DNA from: Lysinibacillus fusiformis
GTDB lineage: Bacteria; Bacillota; Bacilli; Bacillales_A; Planococcaceae
DNA length: 64,000 nt
Assembly: GCF_016925635.1 (NCBI RefSeq)
Contig: NZ_CP070490.1
Span: 2,362,001 to 2,426,000 of the forward strand
Direction of reading: 5' to 3'
A program made the position numbers and the translations under genes. The notes under the pieces are model-generated. The model worked only from the letters and a program-made list of their open reading frames with translations. It searched no databases and had not been told where the DNA came from. This document shows, one piece after another, positions 45,478 to 55,132 of the stretch; positions within the stretch are counted from its first letter, which is position 1, and each line of letters begins with the position of its first letter.

Positions 45478-45512
45478 TATACCTAGTACATCTTTTGTGC
45501 TAGGTACCTTCT
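45478..45512 (+). terminator. Hairpin after glpX
   Basis: ACCTAGTACA pairs with TGTGCTAGGT around TCTTT, followed by ACCTTCTTCTT, a weak T-tract. Confidence 0.55.
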
Positions 45513-45687
45513 TCTTAAAATAACCATCCCATATTTTTAAGGCTATGTTTAGTTATATGGTGGAAAGTATATCAATAGTTATTGTTAAACTGAGGCAGCC
45601 ATATAAGCAATAGCAGAGCCGATCGTAAACTTCAATGATAACCCCATAAAATTGTATTATATTTTGAAAAAGACTGGAGTTGTGCAT

Positions 45688-46971
45688 ATGTCTGCATTGA
45701 CAATCGCTCAATTAGAAAACATGACGTTAAAAGAGCTTTACGCCCTTGCACGCCAATATAAAATTTCATATTATAGCAAGCTAACGAAAAAAGAATTAAT
45801 ATTTGCTATTTTGAAAACGCGTTCAGAGCAAGAGGGCTATTTCTTTATGGAAGGCGTACTAGAAATTGTTTCGCAAGAGGGCTTTGGCTTCCTACGACCA
45901 ATCAACTACTCACCAAGTAAAGAAGATATTTATATTTCTGCATCCCAAATCCGTCGCTTTGACTTACGTAATGGGGACAAGGTGTCAGGAAAGGTGCGAC
46001 CACCAAAGGAAAATGAACGCTATTATGGCCTATTACAAGTAGATGCTGTCAATGGTGAAGATCCTGAGGTAGCGAAGGAACGTGTTCATTTTCCAGCACT
46101 AACCCCTTTATATCCAAATCGACAAATTAAGCTTGAAACAAACCAACGCAATTTATCGACACGTATAATGGATTTAGTGGCACCTGTAGGCTTTGGACAA
46201 CGTGGTTTAATTGTGGCTCCGCCAAAGGCAGGGAAAACGTCTTTATTAAAAGAGATCGCGAACGCTATTACAACCAATCATCCACAAGCGGAGTTGATTG
46301 TCTTACTGATTGATGAACGTCCTGAGGAAGTGACAGATATTGAACGGTCTGTCAATGCAGATGTTGTTAGCTCGACATTTGATGAAGTACCTGAGAACCA
46401 CGTGAAAGTGGCTGAAATAGTATTAGAACGTGCACGACGTTTAGTGGAACATAAACGTGATGTAATTATTTTAATGGACTCCATTACACGTTTAGCGCGT
46501 GCTTATAACTTGGTAATTCCTCCAAGTGGACGTACACTTTCTGGTGGTATTGATCCTGCAGCATTCCATAGACCAAAACGTTTCTTTGGTTCAGCTCGTA
46601 ATATTGAAGAAGGTGGTAGTTTAACAATTTTAGCGACCGCTTTAGTAGATACAGGGTCTCGTATGGATGAAGTTATCTATGAAGAATTTAAGGGAACAGG
46701 GAACTTAGAGCTTCATCTTGATCGTCAGTTAGCAGAACGCCGTATATTCCCTGCGCTTGATATTCGTCGTTCAGGTACACGTAAAGAAGAGCTTCTTCTT
46801 GAGCCAGAACAACTTGAAAAACTATGGGCAATTCGTAAAACATTTTCTGATGCACCTGATTTTGCAGAGCGCTTCCTGAAAAAAATACGTACAACAAAAT
46901 CAAATGAAGAATTTTTTGAAAAGCTGAACGAAGATATGAAGAAAGCAACAAAAGGTAAGGGGCTTTTATAA
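45688..46971 (+). CDS. rho: Transcription termination factor Rho
   Basis: A 427-residue hexameric RNA helicase. The N-terminal Rho-N domain ([20 protein letters not shown]), the OB-fold RNA site ([27 protein letters not shown]), Walker A ([13 protein letters not shown]), the Q-loop region [11 protein letters not shown] and the RNA-contact segment [22 protein letters not shown] are present. ATG 45688 is preferred: GACTGGAGTTG lies upstream and the family begins at the Rho-N domain. It lies next to glpX as in Bacillus, but rpmE, normally next, is displaced 8 kb downstream. Confidence 0.97.
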   Translation: MSALTIAQLENMTLKELYALARQYKISYYSKLTKKELIFAILKTRSEQEGYFFMEGVLEIVSQEGFGFLRPINYSPSKEDIYISASQIRRFDLRNGDKVSGKVRPPKENERYYGLLQVDAVNGEDPEVAKERVHFPALTPLYPNRQIKLETNQRNLSTRIMDLVAPVGFGQRGLIVAPPKAGKTSLLKEIANAITTNHPQAELIVLLIDERPEEVTDIERSVNADVVSSTFDEVPENHVKVAEIVLERARRLVEHKRDVIILMDSITRLARAYNLVIPPSGRTLSGGIDPAAFHRPKRFFGSARNIEEGGSLTILATALVDTGSRMDEVIYEEFKGTGNLELHLDRQLAERRIFPALDIRRSGTRKEELLLEPEQLEKLWAIRKTFSDAPDFAERFLKKIRTTKSNEEFFEKLNEDMKKATKGKGLL

Positions 46972-46977
46972 AAGGCA

Positions 46978-47017
46978 TCACCATTGACGAGCAAATTGTC
47001 AATGGTGATTTTTTTGT
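46978..47017 (+). terminator. Terminator after rho
   Basis: CACCATTGAC (46979-46988) pairs with GTCAATGGTG (46998-47007), flanked by AT/AT pairs and a seven-T run. Confidence 0.92.
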
Positions 47018-47042
47018 ATAAGTTTTATTTTATAAATGTATA

Positions 47043-47071
47043 TTGAAATTGATAATCATTATCAATATAAT
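47043..47071 (+). promoter_or_regulatory. Fur-controlled promoter of the siderophore-uptake operon
   Basis: TTGAAA (47043-47048) and TATAAT (47066-47071) are 17 bp apart. The spacer is filled by TGATAATCATTATCA (47050-47064), a perfect 7-1-7 Fur box. Iron-loaded Fur would block polymerase. Confidence 0.93.
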
Positions 47072-47104
47072 GGTAAGTAAATATGTATTTTGAAGGAGAC
47101 GAAG

Positions 47105-49006
47105 ATGAATTATGATGCCTATATGCTTCTTTGGCAAAATGCATTTATCCAGTTGAAGCAAATCGATTACATAAATAAATCAGATGTTCATGTGTCAAAG
47201 GTTTTAACATATAGCTCGTTTCTTATTGTCACAGCAGGTGGTGCACAGATTGTCATTGATGATCAACCCTATCATGTGCAGCGCTTCAGTATTTTTCATA
47301 TAGGAAAATCTCAATGTCTACAGATTACAGCACAACAGAGTGTTAGCTATTTTCTCATTAGCTATAAAGGGGATGTCATGTACAAAGATGCTTTTATGCA
47401 ACATTTGCACATGCACTATCAACCATTTCAAACACATTTCTCTTGTGTACCCGCTAATCCGATCGTTATTCACAGCATCCTTCAAAATATGTACAGTAAA
47501 TGGCAATCTGGCTCTATTCAGGAGCATTTATCTGTAAAGGCCTCCTTCTATGAGCTTATCTACCATGTCTTTCGAGAATTAGCGGAAGGGCAAGGGAAAC
47601 CACATGAGATGGATAAGGCAGAAGCTGCACGATTGTTTATTAAGCAACACATTCATCAACCACTATCTATACAGACATTAGCAGATATGCTTCAGATTAG
47701 TACACGGCATTTATTACGCATCTTTAAAGCGCGTTATGAAATAGGTCCACAAATTTATTTACAACAATTGAGAATAGAGCAAGCTAAGCAGTATTTACTA
47801 ACCAATCAATATGGCATAAAAGAAATTGCCATTTCTCTTGGGTTTGAAGATGAATATTATTTTAGTCGTGCTTTTAAAAAAGCAACAAATATGGCTCCAA
47901 GTAGCTTTAGGCTGAAATATACAGCTAGTATGTCCGAAATTGCCATTACAAATGAGAATCATTTTCAATACAATAATAATCAGCTCGCGCAAGCAAAAAG
48001 ATTTGAGAATGGAGAAAATGAAATCATGATGAGCAAGATGATTCAGCATATAAAGCTACCTTTTTTACTAGGCCTGATTGTGTTACTGGCAGCATGTAAT
48101 GAAGATACGAGCCAATCTAAGGTTGACGAACAAACTTCGCCTGATACGGCAGAGACTAGAACCGTAACAGATGATAGTGGACGCGAAGTAGAAATTCCAG
48201 TAAAGGCAGAGAGAATCGTAACCGATTGGTATCTTGGGCAAATTTTAGCGTTAGATGTTGTACCAGTTGGAGGCGTCACGGCTAACCTTGATTATGCAGC
48301 TTTCTTAAAGCAACACTATAAGGATGGGGAAATTACGAATATTGGTACAGATGGTAAGGTATCATTAGAAAAAGTTTTAGAGTTAAAGCCAGACTTGATT
48401 ATTACTTGGAATGTGGAAGATGTAGCGAAATATGAAAAAATTGCCCCGACAATTGTCTTCGCTGAAGATGCCCATCAATCAGCGATTGAGGAGATTAAGG
48501 CAATGGGGAATTACTTAGGAAGACAAGAAGAGGCCAAGGACTTTACAAAAGAATTTGAAGATCGTATAGCAAAAGCTAAAGAAAAAATCATGAATGTGAT
48601 TCCAGAAGGATCCACAATTACTATTTATGAAATGTTTGAAAAAAATGCAACGATTGTAGGGCAATCAAGTGTATCGGGCGGTAGAGCGCTCTATCAAATT
48701 TTGGGCATGAAACCTCAAGAAAAGGTGCAGGAGATTTTTGATACAAAGGAAGCAAGTAATGGACGCTATGAGATTTCCTATGAAGTAGTAGGTGATTATG
48801 TAGGTGACTATAACTTCATGATTAATTTCTTTAACAAAGATGGCCAGTTGCCAGCAACATGGACAAATTTAGATGTCGTTAAAAATAATCAAATATTAGA
48901 GCTTCCATCTGAATATTATTTTGCTTCTGATCCGCTCTCTGGCTTACATCAAGCTGAAGAACTAGCTGACAAAATAGTTGATTTTACGAAGGCTCATCAA
49001 CAATAA
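47105..49006 (+). CDS. AraC-family regulator fused to a siderophore-binding (lipo)protein
   Basis: A 633-residue ORF in three parts. Residues 1-165 look like a cupin-type sensory region. Residues about 175-272 are a two-HTH AraC domain (LSIQTLADMLQISTRHLLRI, IKEIAISLGFEDEYYFSRAF). After a polar linker comes a lipoprotein-like signal (308-331, MMSKMIQHIK then a hydrophobic core ending LLAAC, Cys331) and a FeuA/FhuD-type binding domain (TVTDDSGREVEIP, VSLEKVLELKPDLIITW). B. subtilis Btr is an AraC-binding-domain fusion but lacks, as I recall, an internal signal. Here either a membrane-spanning regulator, or two products from one ORF, is made. It is the first gene of the operon and holds the only binding protein. 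Confidence 0.85.
   Translation: MNYDAYMLLWQNAFIQLKQIDYINKSDVHVSKVLTYSSFLIVTAGGAQIVIDDQPYHVQRFSIFHIGKSQCLQITAQQSVSYFLISYKGDVMYKDAFMQHLHMHYQPFQTHFSCVPANPIVIHSILQNMYSKWQSGSIQEHLSVKASFYELIYHVFRELAEGQGKPHEMDKAEAARLFIKQHIHQPLSIQTLADMLQISTRHLLRIFKARYEIGPQIYLQQLRIEQAKQYLLTNQYGIKEIAISLGFEDEYYFSRAFKKATNMAPSSFRLKYTASMSEIAITNENHFQYNNNQLAQAKRFENGENEIMMSKMIQHIKLPFLLGLIVLLAACNEDTSQSKVDEQTSPDTAETRTVTDDSGREVEIPVKAERIVTDWYLGQILALDVVPVGGVTANLDYAAFLKQHYKDGEITNIGTDGKVSLEKVLELKPDLIITWNVEDVAKYEKIAPTIVFAEDAHQSAIEEIKAMGNYLGRQEEAKDFTKEFEDRIAKAKEKIMNVIPEGSTITIYEMFEKNATIVGQSSVSGGRALYQILGMKPQEKVQEIFDTKEASNGRYEISYEVVGDYVGDYNFMINFFNKDGQLPATWTNLDVVKNNQILELPSEYYFASDPLSGLHQAEELADKIVDFTKAHQQ
48011..48028 (+). promoter_or_regulatory. 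Internal RBS and start for a separate binding lipoprotein
   Basis: GGAGAA (48011-48016) precedes ATG ATG (48026, 48029) by 9 bases. Translation here yields a 326-residue protein beginning with a complete lipoprotein signal peptide, MMSKMIQHIKLPFLL...LLAAC. This would supply the permeases downstream with their binding protein. Confidence 0.6.
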
Positions 49007-49083
49007 CTGAGAAAACATGAGAGCTATAGCTGATAGCTCATTTATTAGATACGTAAAACGAGATCACAATAGGAGGCTACACC

Positions 49084-50808
49084 ATGTTATTACGGCGCTT
49101 TTTTTCATATTATAGGCCCTATAAAGGTTTATTTATTTTAGATTTTAGCTGTGCCATATTAGTGGCACTAATCGAGCTAGCGTTTCCAATTGTTTTAAAT
49201 AAGGTAATAGATGATATTCTGCCAGATGGGGAAATAAAGTGGATCATTATGGCAAGTTTGTTGCTGTTTGGATTATACATTTTTAACTCCATTCTTCATT
49301 TTATCGTTTCGTATTGGGGACATATGCTGGGCATTAATATAGAGACGGATATGAGAAAAGAATCCTTCAGCCATGTACAAAAGCTATCCTTTAGATATTT
49401 TGATAACAACAAAACAGGGCATCTTGTTTCTCGTTTAACGAATGACTTAATGGATATTGGTGAACTTGCTCACCATGGTCCAGAGGATATCTTTATTGCA
49501 GCAATGACGATTATTGGAACATTCGGTGTCATGTACTATATTGATCCAACTTTTACGATTCTTATTTTCCTACTAGTACCGATCATCTTAATTTTAACCA
49601 TTATTTTTGGTAAATTAATGTCCAAAGCATTCCGTCAAATGTTTGGAGATATCGCAGATTTCAATGCACGTGTTGAAAACAATGTAAGTGGTATTCGTGT
49701 TGTACAGGCTTTTACAAATGAAGATCATGAGATTAAACGCTTTAAAGTAAATAATGAAAGATTCCGTATGACAAAGCTGTTCTCCTATAAAGTAATGGCT
49801 TGGAATGAAGCTATTTCAGGCATACTCACGAAGGTCTTATCACTCTTCACTTTATCTGTAGGAGCGTATTTTGTGTTAAATGGACATTTAACAAATGGTG
49901 ATTTTATCGCATTTATTTTACTGTCAGGCATTCTCTTAGGCCCGATTAACAAAATCAATATGTTTATAGAAAGCTATCCAAAAGGTATGGCAGGATTTAG
50001 ACGGTATATCGAATTTCTAGAAACGGAACCTGAAATTGCTGATCGTCCAGAGGCAAAAGCGGTTGAGGAAATTGATGGCGCCATTACTTTCTCGAATGTA
50101 TCGTTTGGCTACGCTGCCAATAATCGTGCCCTACATCATATTAATTTAAAAGTAAATCCTGGTGAAACCGTTGCCTTGGTAGGTCCTTCTGGTGCAGGGA
50201 AATCTACAATCTGTAGTTTATTGCCACGTTTTTATGAAGTGAATGAAGGTTCCATCAAAATTGATGGTATTGATATACGAGATTTTAAACTGCAATCTTT
50301 ACGTTCGCATATTGGGATTGTTCAGCAAGATGTCTTTTTATTCGATGGTACCATTCGTGAAAACATAGCCTATGGTGATTTAAATGCCAGTGAAGAAGAT
50401 ATTTGGTATGCCGCACAACGAGCACAACTGACAGATGTGATCAATGCTTTACCAGAGGGCATGGATACATTAATTGGTGAGCGTGGCGTGAAATTATCAG
50501 GTGGTCAAAAACAACGATTATCGATTGCCCGTATTTTCTTGAAAAACCCAAAAATCTTAATACTGGATGAAGCAACATCTGCATTGGATACAGAAACAGA
50601 ACAAGCTATCCAGCAAGCCTTAAACGAGCTTTCCATCGGTCGTACTACATTAGTGATTGCCCATCGCTTAGCAACAATTAAGGATGCAGACAGAATTGTC
50701 GTTGTATCGAAAAAGGGCATCATTGAAGAGGGCACACACGAGCAATTAATGGAACGCCAAAATGCATATTATGGCTTGTATACAGCTCAATTCGGTTTAC
50801 AAATTTAA
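49084..50808 (+). CDS. ABC transporter, fused permease-ATPase (exporter type)
   Basis: The 574-residue half-transporter has six N-terminal membrane helices (about 1-310) and a C-terminal ATPase with GPSGAGKST (Walker A), QQDVFLFDGTIRENI (Q-loop), KLSGGQKQRLSIARI (signature) and ILILDEATSALD (Walker B). It probably works as a homodimer. This is exporter architecture, unlike the FecCD importer genes downstream, yet it sits inside the Fur-controlled operon. Siderophore export or release is possible; mycobacterial IrtAB shows that exporter-fold proteins can also import siderophores. The substrate is not deducible. Confidence 0.87.
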   Translation: MLLRRFFSYYRPYKGLFILDFSCAILVALIELAFPIVLNKVIDDILPDGEIKWIIMASLLLFGLYIFNSILHFIVSYWGHMLGINIETDMRKESFSHVQKLSFRYFDNNKTGHLVSRLTNDLMDIGELAHHGPEDIFIAAMTIIGTFGVMYYIDPTFTILIFLLVPIILILTIIFGKLMSKAFRQMFGDIADFNARVENNVSGIRVVQAFTNEDHEIKRFKVNNERFRMTKLFSYKVMAWNEAISGILTKVLSLFTLSVGAYFVLNGHLTNGDFIAFILLSGILLGPINKINMFIESYPKGMAGFRRYIEFLETEPEIADRPEAKAVEEIDGAITFSNVSFGYAANNRALHHINLKVNPGETVALVGPSGAGKSTICSLLPRFYEVNEGSIKIDGIDIRDFKLQSLRSHIGIVQQDVFLFDGTIRENIAYGDLNASEEDIWYAAQRAQLTDVINALPEGMDTLIGERGVKLSGGQKQRLSIARIFLKNPKILILDEATSALDTETEQAIQQALNELSIGRTTLVIAHRLATIKDADRIVVVSKKGIIEEGTHEQLMERQNAYYGLYTAQFGLQI

Positions 50809-50845
50809 AATCAATAGCATTCTCAAAAATGAAAGGAAGTTAAAG

Positions 50846-51640
50846 ATGTCAGTACTCGAAATAGATCATGTTGCGATTGGTTATTCCTCAGCGCTCATCG
50901 TCAATGATTTAAGTGTGGAGATTCCAAAAGGGGAAATCTCCACGATTATCGGTCCAAATGGCTGTGGCAAGTCTACTTTACTAAAGGCTGTTGCACGTGT
51001 ATTACGCACACAAAATGGAGCTGTCTATTTAGATGGCAAAGCTATACACCAATTAAAGACTAAAGAAGTGGCTAAAAGAATGGCTATTTTACCTCAAACA
51101 GCAACAGCACCAGGAGGATTAACGGTTTTTGAGCTAGTATCCTATGGTAGGTTTCCGCATCAAGTAGGTTTTGGTACATTGCAAAAGGAAGACTATGAAT
51201 ATATCCATTGGGCTATCGATGTTACGGGGCTAAGGGAATTTAGTGATCGACCAATTGAAGCATTATCAGGTGGTCAGCGTCAAAGAGTATGGATTGCCAT
51301 GGCATTGGCGCAAGGCACGGATATTTTAGTACTGGATGAACCAACAACTTATTTAGATTTAGCACATCAGCTTGATATTTTATTGCTGCTGCAAAAACTA
51401 AATAAGGAAGAAGGACGAACAATTATCATGGTTTTACATGATTTAAATCATGCATCACGATTCTCTCATTTTATGATGGCCATGAGAGACGGCAATTTAA
51501 TGGTGAATGGCAGTCCAAAAGAAGTGATGACAAAGGAAAATTTACAAAAGGTATTTAATATCGATGCTGAAATGGCTGTATGTCCCTATAGTAAAAATCC
51601 AATCTGCCTATCTTATCAGTTGTACGATATGAAAAAATAA
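50846..51640 (+). CDS. Iron-siderophore ABC transporter ATPase
   Basis: A 264-residue FecE/FhuC-type ATPase: GPNGCGKST (Walker A), FPHQVGFGTLQKED region, ALSGGQRQRVWIAMALAQ (signature) and ILVLDEPTTYLDLAHQLD (Walker B), with the family-specific DLAHQ. ATG 50846 follows GAAAGGAAG; longer in-frame starts (from 50762) lie inside the previous gene and are rejected. It energises the two permeases that follow. Confidence 0.93.
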   Translation: MSVLEIDHVAIGYSSALIVNDLSVEIPKGEISTIIGPNGCGKSTLLKAVARVLRTQNGAVYLDGKAIHQLKTKEVAKRMAILPQTATAPGGLTVFELVSYGRFPHQVGFGTLQKEDYEYIHWAIDVTGLREFSDRPIEALSGGQRQRVWIAMALAQGTDILVLDEPTTYLDLAHQLDILLLLQKLNKEEGRTIIMVLHDLNHASRFSHFMMAMRDGNLMVNGSPKEVMTKENLQKVFNIDAEMAVCPYSKNPICLSYQLYDMKK

Positions 51641-51685
51641 AAGCTAGTTAGTATGGTTATTTGGAAGTTATGAGGAGGAAATAAA

Positions 51686-52738
51686 ATGACTACGTCGACA
51701 GGAGTAGGAGAGCTCAACGATTTAGAAGAGCTACAGAAGCGATCTCATCCGATCCGTGGAGTAGTGGCTTTAATCGTAGGAGTTATTGGATTAATATTTG
51801 CCATTGGCTTATCAATTTCTTTTGGTGCTGCAGATATTTCATTGGGTACTGTTTGGACAGCAGTTACCCATTTTTCACCAGAATTAACAACACATCAAAT
51901 TATCCATGATATTCGCTTACCACGGGTACTGGGAGCAGCATTAGTTGGTGCAAGCTTTGCAGTAGCAGGTGCGATTATGCAGGGGATGACACGTAACCCA
52001 TTAGCTGACTCCGGATTATTAGGCTTGAACTCAGGAGCTGCCTTTATGTTAGCTGTGTGTTTTGCCTTTTTCCCTGGTCTGCCTTATATGTTTTTAATTT
52101 TATGGTCCTTTGTAGGTGCAGGTCTTGGTGTTGCTATCGTTTATGGTATTGGCTCACTTTCTAAAGGTGGCTTGACACCTATGCGACTAGTTTTAGCCGG
52201 AGCTGCTGTTAGTGCATTACTTGGAGCACTAGGAGAAGGGATTGCTCTTTATTTTCGTATTGGACAAGACCTAGCATTTTGGTATGCGGGCGGTGTTTCG
52301 GGCACAAAATGGAGTCATCTACAAATTTTATCTCCATGGATACTTGTTGCGATGATAGGAGCTCTTATCCTATCGCGTTCCATCACAGTGCTAAGCTTAG
52401 GTGAAGAAATTGCAGTCGGGCTTGGGCAACGTACTGCTGTGGTAAAAGTATGGGGAATGATCATTGTTTTAGTTTTAGCGGGTGCAGCAGTATCTGTTGT
52501 CGGTGCGGTTGGTTTTGTAGGGTTAATTATCCCTCATTTAACGAGATACATAGTTGGTCATGATTATCGCTGGATTATCGCTTGTTCCTTGGTATATGGA
52601 GCATTGCTTGTTGTGTTAGCTGATTTAGTAGCGCGTGTGATCAATCCACCTTATGAAACACCAATTGGTGCGCTCATAGCCTTTATCGGTGTACCATTCT
52701 TCCTTTATTTAGCTCGAAAAGGAGGAAAAGAACTATGA
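51686..52738 (+). CDS. Iron-siderophore ABC transporter permease 1 (FecCD family)
   Basis: This 350-residue membrane protein has about nine or ten helices. An N-terminal cytoplasmic tail (residues 1-23) precedes IRLPRVLGAALVGASFAVAGA, MTRNPLADSGLLGLNSGAA, VGAVGFVGLIIPHLTRYIVG and ETPIGALIAFIGVPFFLYL, all FecCD landmarks. RBS GAGGAGG precedes ATG 51686. It pairs with the next permease to form a heterodimer, as in FhuB/G or FeuB/C systems. The four-base overlap with permease 2 implies coupled translation. Confidence 0.93.
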   Translation: MTTSTGVGELNDLEELQKRSHPIRGVVALIVGVIGLIFAIGLSISFGAADISLGTVWTAVTHFSPELTTHQIIHDIRLPRVLGAALVGASFAVAGAIMQGMTRNPLADSGLLGLNSGAAFMLAVCFAFFPGLPYMFLILWSFVGAGLGVAIVYGIGSLSKGGLTPMRLVLAGAAVSALLGALGEGIALYFRIGQDLAFWYAGGVSGTKWSHLQILSPWILVAMIGALILSRSITVLSLGEEIAVGLGQRTAVVKVWGMIIVLVLAGAAVSVVGAVGFVGLIIPHLTRYIVGHDYRWIIACSLVYGALLVVLADLVARVINPPYETPIGALIAFIGVPFFLYLARKGGKEL

Positions 52739-53769
52739 GTAACAGCTATTTAACACCAAGTCAGCTGAAAGCGAAAAGGAAAAATTTCTCCATTCTTGCT
52801 ACGCTCATTGTGTTAATCGTTATTACCTTTGTCATAAGTATGAATACAGGGGTAATTAAACTGACACCAATGGAAGTTCTTCGGACACTTTTTGGTCAAG
52901 GTGATGCACAACAGCAACTTATTTTATATGAGTTCAGACTTCCAAGAATTGTGATTGCTGTATTAGTAGGTATGGGTTTAGCTATTTCAGGCGCTATTTT
53001 ACAGGGCATTTCTAAAAATGCTTTAGCAGACCCAGGAATCTTAGGGATTAATGCTGGGGCAGGTCTTGCCGTTATGCTCTATGTGTCATTTTTCCCAACT
53101 ACGAAAGCAGCGCCAGTTTATTTACTGCCGATACTGGCTTTTGTAGGAGCAGGTTTGACAGCAGTACTGATTTATTCACTTTCTTATCGACGCCATGAAG
53201 GTATTACACCAATGCGTTTAATTTTAACAGGGGTAGCTGTGGCAGCAGGGATTAGCTCGGCTATGATTGTGCTAACACTACGTCTATCACCAGAGAACTA
53301 TCAATTTGTCGCAACATGGCTAGCAGGTAGCATTTGGGGCTCAAATTGGAGATTTGTTCTGTCATTATTACCATGGTTAGTCATTTTATTACCCTTCGTC
53401 TATTCAAAATCACGTGTATTAAACATATTGAATTTAGGTGAATTAACAGCGGTAGGACTAGGTGCTTCAATTGAAAAAGAGCGACGTTGGCTGTTGGCTG
53501 CTGCTGTTGGTTTAGCTGGAGCTAGTGTTTCTGTAAGTGGTGGTATTGGTTTCGTAGGACTTGTAGCGCCACATTTAGCTCGACAGCTTGTTGGCGCCAA
53601 ACACCAATTTTTATTGCCAACTGCAGCATTATTAGGAGGTTTTTTAGTGTTAATGGCTGATACAATCGGTCGTTCGATTTTAGAACCTTCAGAAATTCCA
53701 GCAGGGATTGTTGTAGCAGTTTTAGGCGCACCTTATTTCTTATATTTACTAGCACGATTAAAAGAATAA
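52735..53769 (+). CDS. Iron-siderophore ABC transporter permease 2 (FecCD family)
   Basis: A 344-residue FecCD permease with the same landmarks: FRLPRIVIAVLVGMGLAISGA, ISKNALADPGILGINAGAG, GGIGFVGLVAPHLARQLVG and SEIPAGIVVAVLGAPYFLYL. It overlaps permease 1 by four bases. It is the last transporter gene of the operon; no siderophore synthesis genes are visible, so the system may take up siderophores made elsewhere in the genome or by other organisms. Confidence 0.93.
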   Translation: MSNSYLTPSQLKAKRKNFSILATLIVLIVITFVISMNTGVIKLTPMEVLRTLFGQGDAQQQLILYEFRLPRIVIAVLVGMGLAISGAILQGISKNALADPGILGINAGAGLAVMLYVSFFPTTKAAPVYLLPILAFVGAGLTAVLIYSLSYRRHEGITPMRLILTGVAVAAGISSAMIVLTLRLSPENYQFVATWLAGSIWGSNWRFVLSLLPWLVILLPFVYSKSRVLNILNLGELTAVGLGASIEKERRWLLAAAVGLAGASVSVSGGIGFVGLVAPHLARQLVGAKHQFLLPTAALLGGFLVLMADTIGRSILEPSEIPAGIVVAVLGAPYFLYLLARLKE

Positions 53770-53830
53770 ATGGCGCTTTTTCCGTTGTGTAAATAGTATT
53801 GCCATCAAGGGAAAATTAGATTAATACTTA

Positions 53831-53849
53831 TCAAACATTTAACGTTTGA
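53831..53849. promoter_or_regulatory. Inverted repeat upstream of the reductase gene
   Basis: TCAAAC-ATTTAAC-GTTTGA, perfect six-base arms 31 bases before the start codon. It is not a Fur box. It may be an operator or a small mRNA hairpin. Confidence 0.4.
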
Positions 53850-53879
53850 ATCAAGTTAAAAGGGGATGGAGAAGGAGAA

Positions 53880-54929
53880 ATGTCAGAAGAACTATATGAT
53901 GTTACGATTGTTGGCGGTGGTCCAGCAGGGCTTTATACTGCCTTTTATAGTGGAATGCGAGATTTAAAAACGAAGATTATCGAGTATAGCTCACAACTAG
54001 GTGGTCGTATGTTAATTTATCCTGAAAAAATGATTTGGGATGTTGGTGGAGTAACACCAATTTTAGGCGGGCAGCTTATTAAACAACTTGTGGAGCAAGC
54101 TGAAACATTTGATCCTACGATTGTCTTAAATCAAAAGGTGGAAAAATTAGATAAACAACAGGATGGAACATTTATTTTAACATCCTCTACAGGTGAAAAG
54201 CATTATTCTAAAACCGTTATTTTAGCAGTAGGTTATGGCGTTCTTTCTATGCAAAAGCTTGAAATAGAAGGAGCAGATCGCTATGAAGTAACGAATTTAC
54301 ATTATACAGTACAGGAATTAGAAATTTTCCGAAACAAGCATGTGTTAATTTCAGGTGGTGGCAATTCCGCGGTCGATTGGGCAAATGAGCTAGAGCCAAT
54401 TGCAGCAAGTGTTACAGTTGTGCATCGTCGAGATGATTTTGGTGGTCATGAAAAGAATGTCTTGCGCATGAAGGAATCCTCAGTTCGTGTAAAAACGCCC
54501 TATGAAGTCGTTCAATTGCATGGAGACGGTGATTTAATTCAATATGTATCCATTGTCAATAAAGAAACTGATGAAATGGAACGAGTAGAAGTAGATGCTG
54601 TCATTGTGAATCATGGTTTAAAATGTGATTACGGTGCACTTGAAGAATGGGGTTTAAACATCCAAGATGGCGTAGCGATTGTCAATGAGAATCGTGAAAC
54701 GAACGTAGCAGGAATCTATGGCGCTGGTGATTTTATTGATCATCCTAGTAAAGTCAGATTAATAGCAGGTGCATTTACGGATGGGGTACTAGCATTAAAT
54801 AGTGCCAAACTCTATTTGGAACCAGATGCACCGAAAGTAGCCTATGTATCATCCCATAATATTCGCTTCAAAGAACGAAACGAAAAAATTGGGTTAGTAG
54901 ACAATGACTATCGTGAAGTTCGCGGATAA
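53880..54929 (+). CDS. Ferredoxin/flavodoxin-NADP+ reductase type (thioredoxin-reductase-like)
   Basis: A 349-residue FAD/NADPH flavoprotein. [20 protein letters not shown] binds [20 protein letters not shown] binds NADPH, and [25 protein letters not shown] closes the FAD site. It lacks the CxxC redox motif of thioredoxin reductase, matching the YumC-type ferredoxin-NADP reductases of Bacillus. Next to a siderophore importer it could supply electrons for iron release, which is inference from context. ATG 53880 follows GGAGAAGGAG. Confidence 0.88.
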   Translation: MSEELYDVTIVGGGPAGLYTAFYSGMRDLKTKIIEYSSQLGGRMLIYPEKMIWDVGGVTPILGGQLIKQLVEQAETFDPTIVLNQKVEKLDKQQDGTFILTSSTGEKHYSKTVILAVGYGVLSMQKLEIEGADRYEVTNLHYTVQELEIFRNKHVLISGGGNSAVDWANELEPIAASVTVVHRRDDFGGHEKNVLRMKESSVRVKTPYEVVQLHGDGDLIQYVSIVNKETDEMERVEVDAVIVNHGLKCDYGALEEWGLNIQDGVAIVNENRETNVAGIYGAGDFIDHPSKVRLIAGAFTDGVLALNSAKLYLEPDAPKVAYVSSHNIRFKERNEKIGLVDNDYREVRG

Positions 54930-54963
54930 GAATTATAGAAGGCTCCCAGTTAATATTTTTTAC

Positions 54964-54993
54964 TTGAAAATGATAAAATGACTATGCTATACT
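54964..54993 (+). promoter_or_regulatory. Probable rpmE promoter
   Basis: TTGAAA (54964-54969), 18-bp spacer, TATACT (54988-54993). It leaves an untranslated leader of about 130 bases before rpmE. Confidence 0.65.
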
Positions 54994-55035
54994 TCAAAAG
55001 TATGCAACGTGTACATATGTAGCTGACGTTCCACT

Positions 55036-55057
55036 TCGACACAATTTTTGTAGTCGA
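55036..55057 (+). other. Leader hairpin upstream of rpmE
   Basis: TCGAC-ACAA pairs with TTGT-A-GTCGA in the middle of the rpmE leader. It has no T-run. It could be part of an autoregulatory ribosomal-protein leader, which is a guess from position. Confidence 0.5.
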
Positions 55058-55132
55058 CATATTCGGGCTATGTAAGGTACAGTTCGATAATACTCTGTTC
55101 CAGATGGTTCAGGGCGAGAGGAGAAAACGAAT

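Noticed and set aside
47090..47105. Longer start (TTG 47090) for the AraC fusion
   Set aside because: GAAGGAGACG (47092-47101) is a well-placed RBS for ATG 47105, so the earlier codon would lie upstream of its own RBS.
53831..53849. Second Fur box before the reductase gene
   Set aside because: The palindrome TCAAAC-N7-GTTTGA does not match the GATAATNATTATC pattern seen at 47050-47064.
46972..55132. Integrated mobile element carrying the iron genes
   Set aside because: No transposase, integrase, tRNA target, or flanking direct repeats were seen, and base composition looks like the neighbours; only the synteny break is supported.
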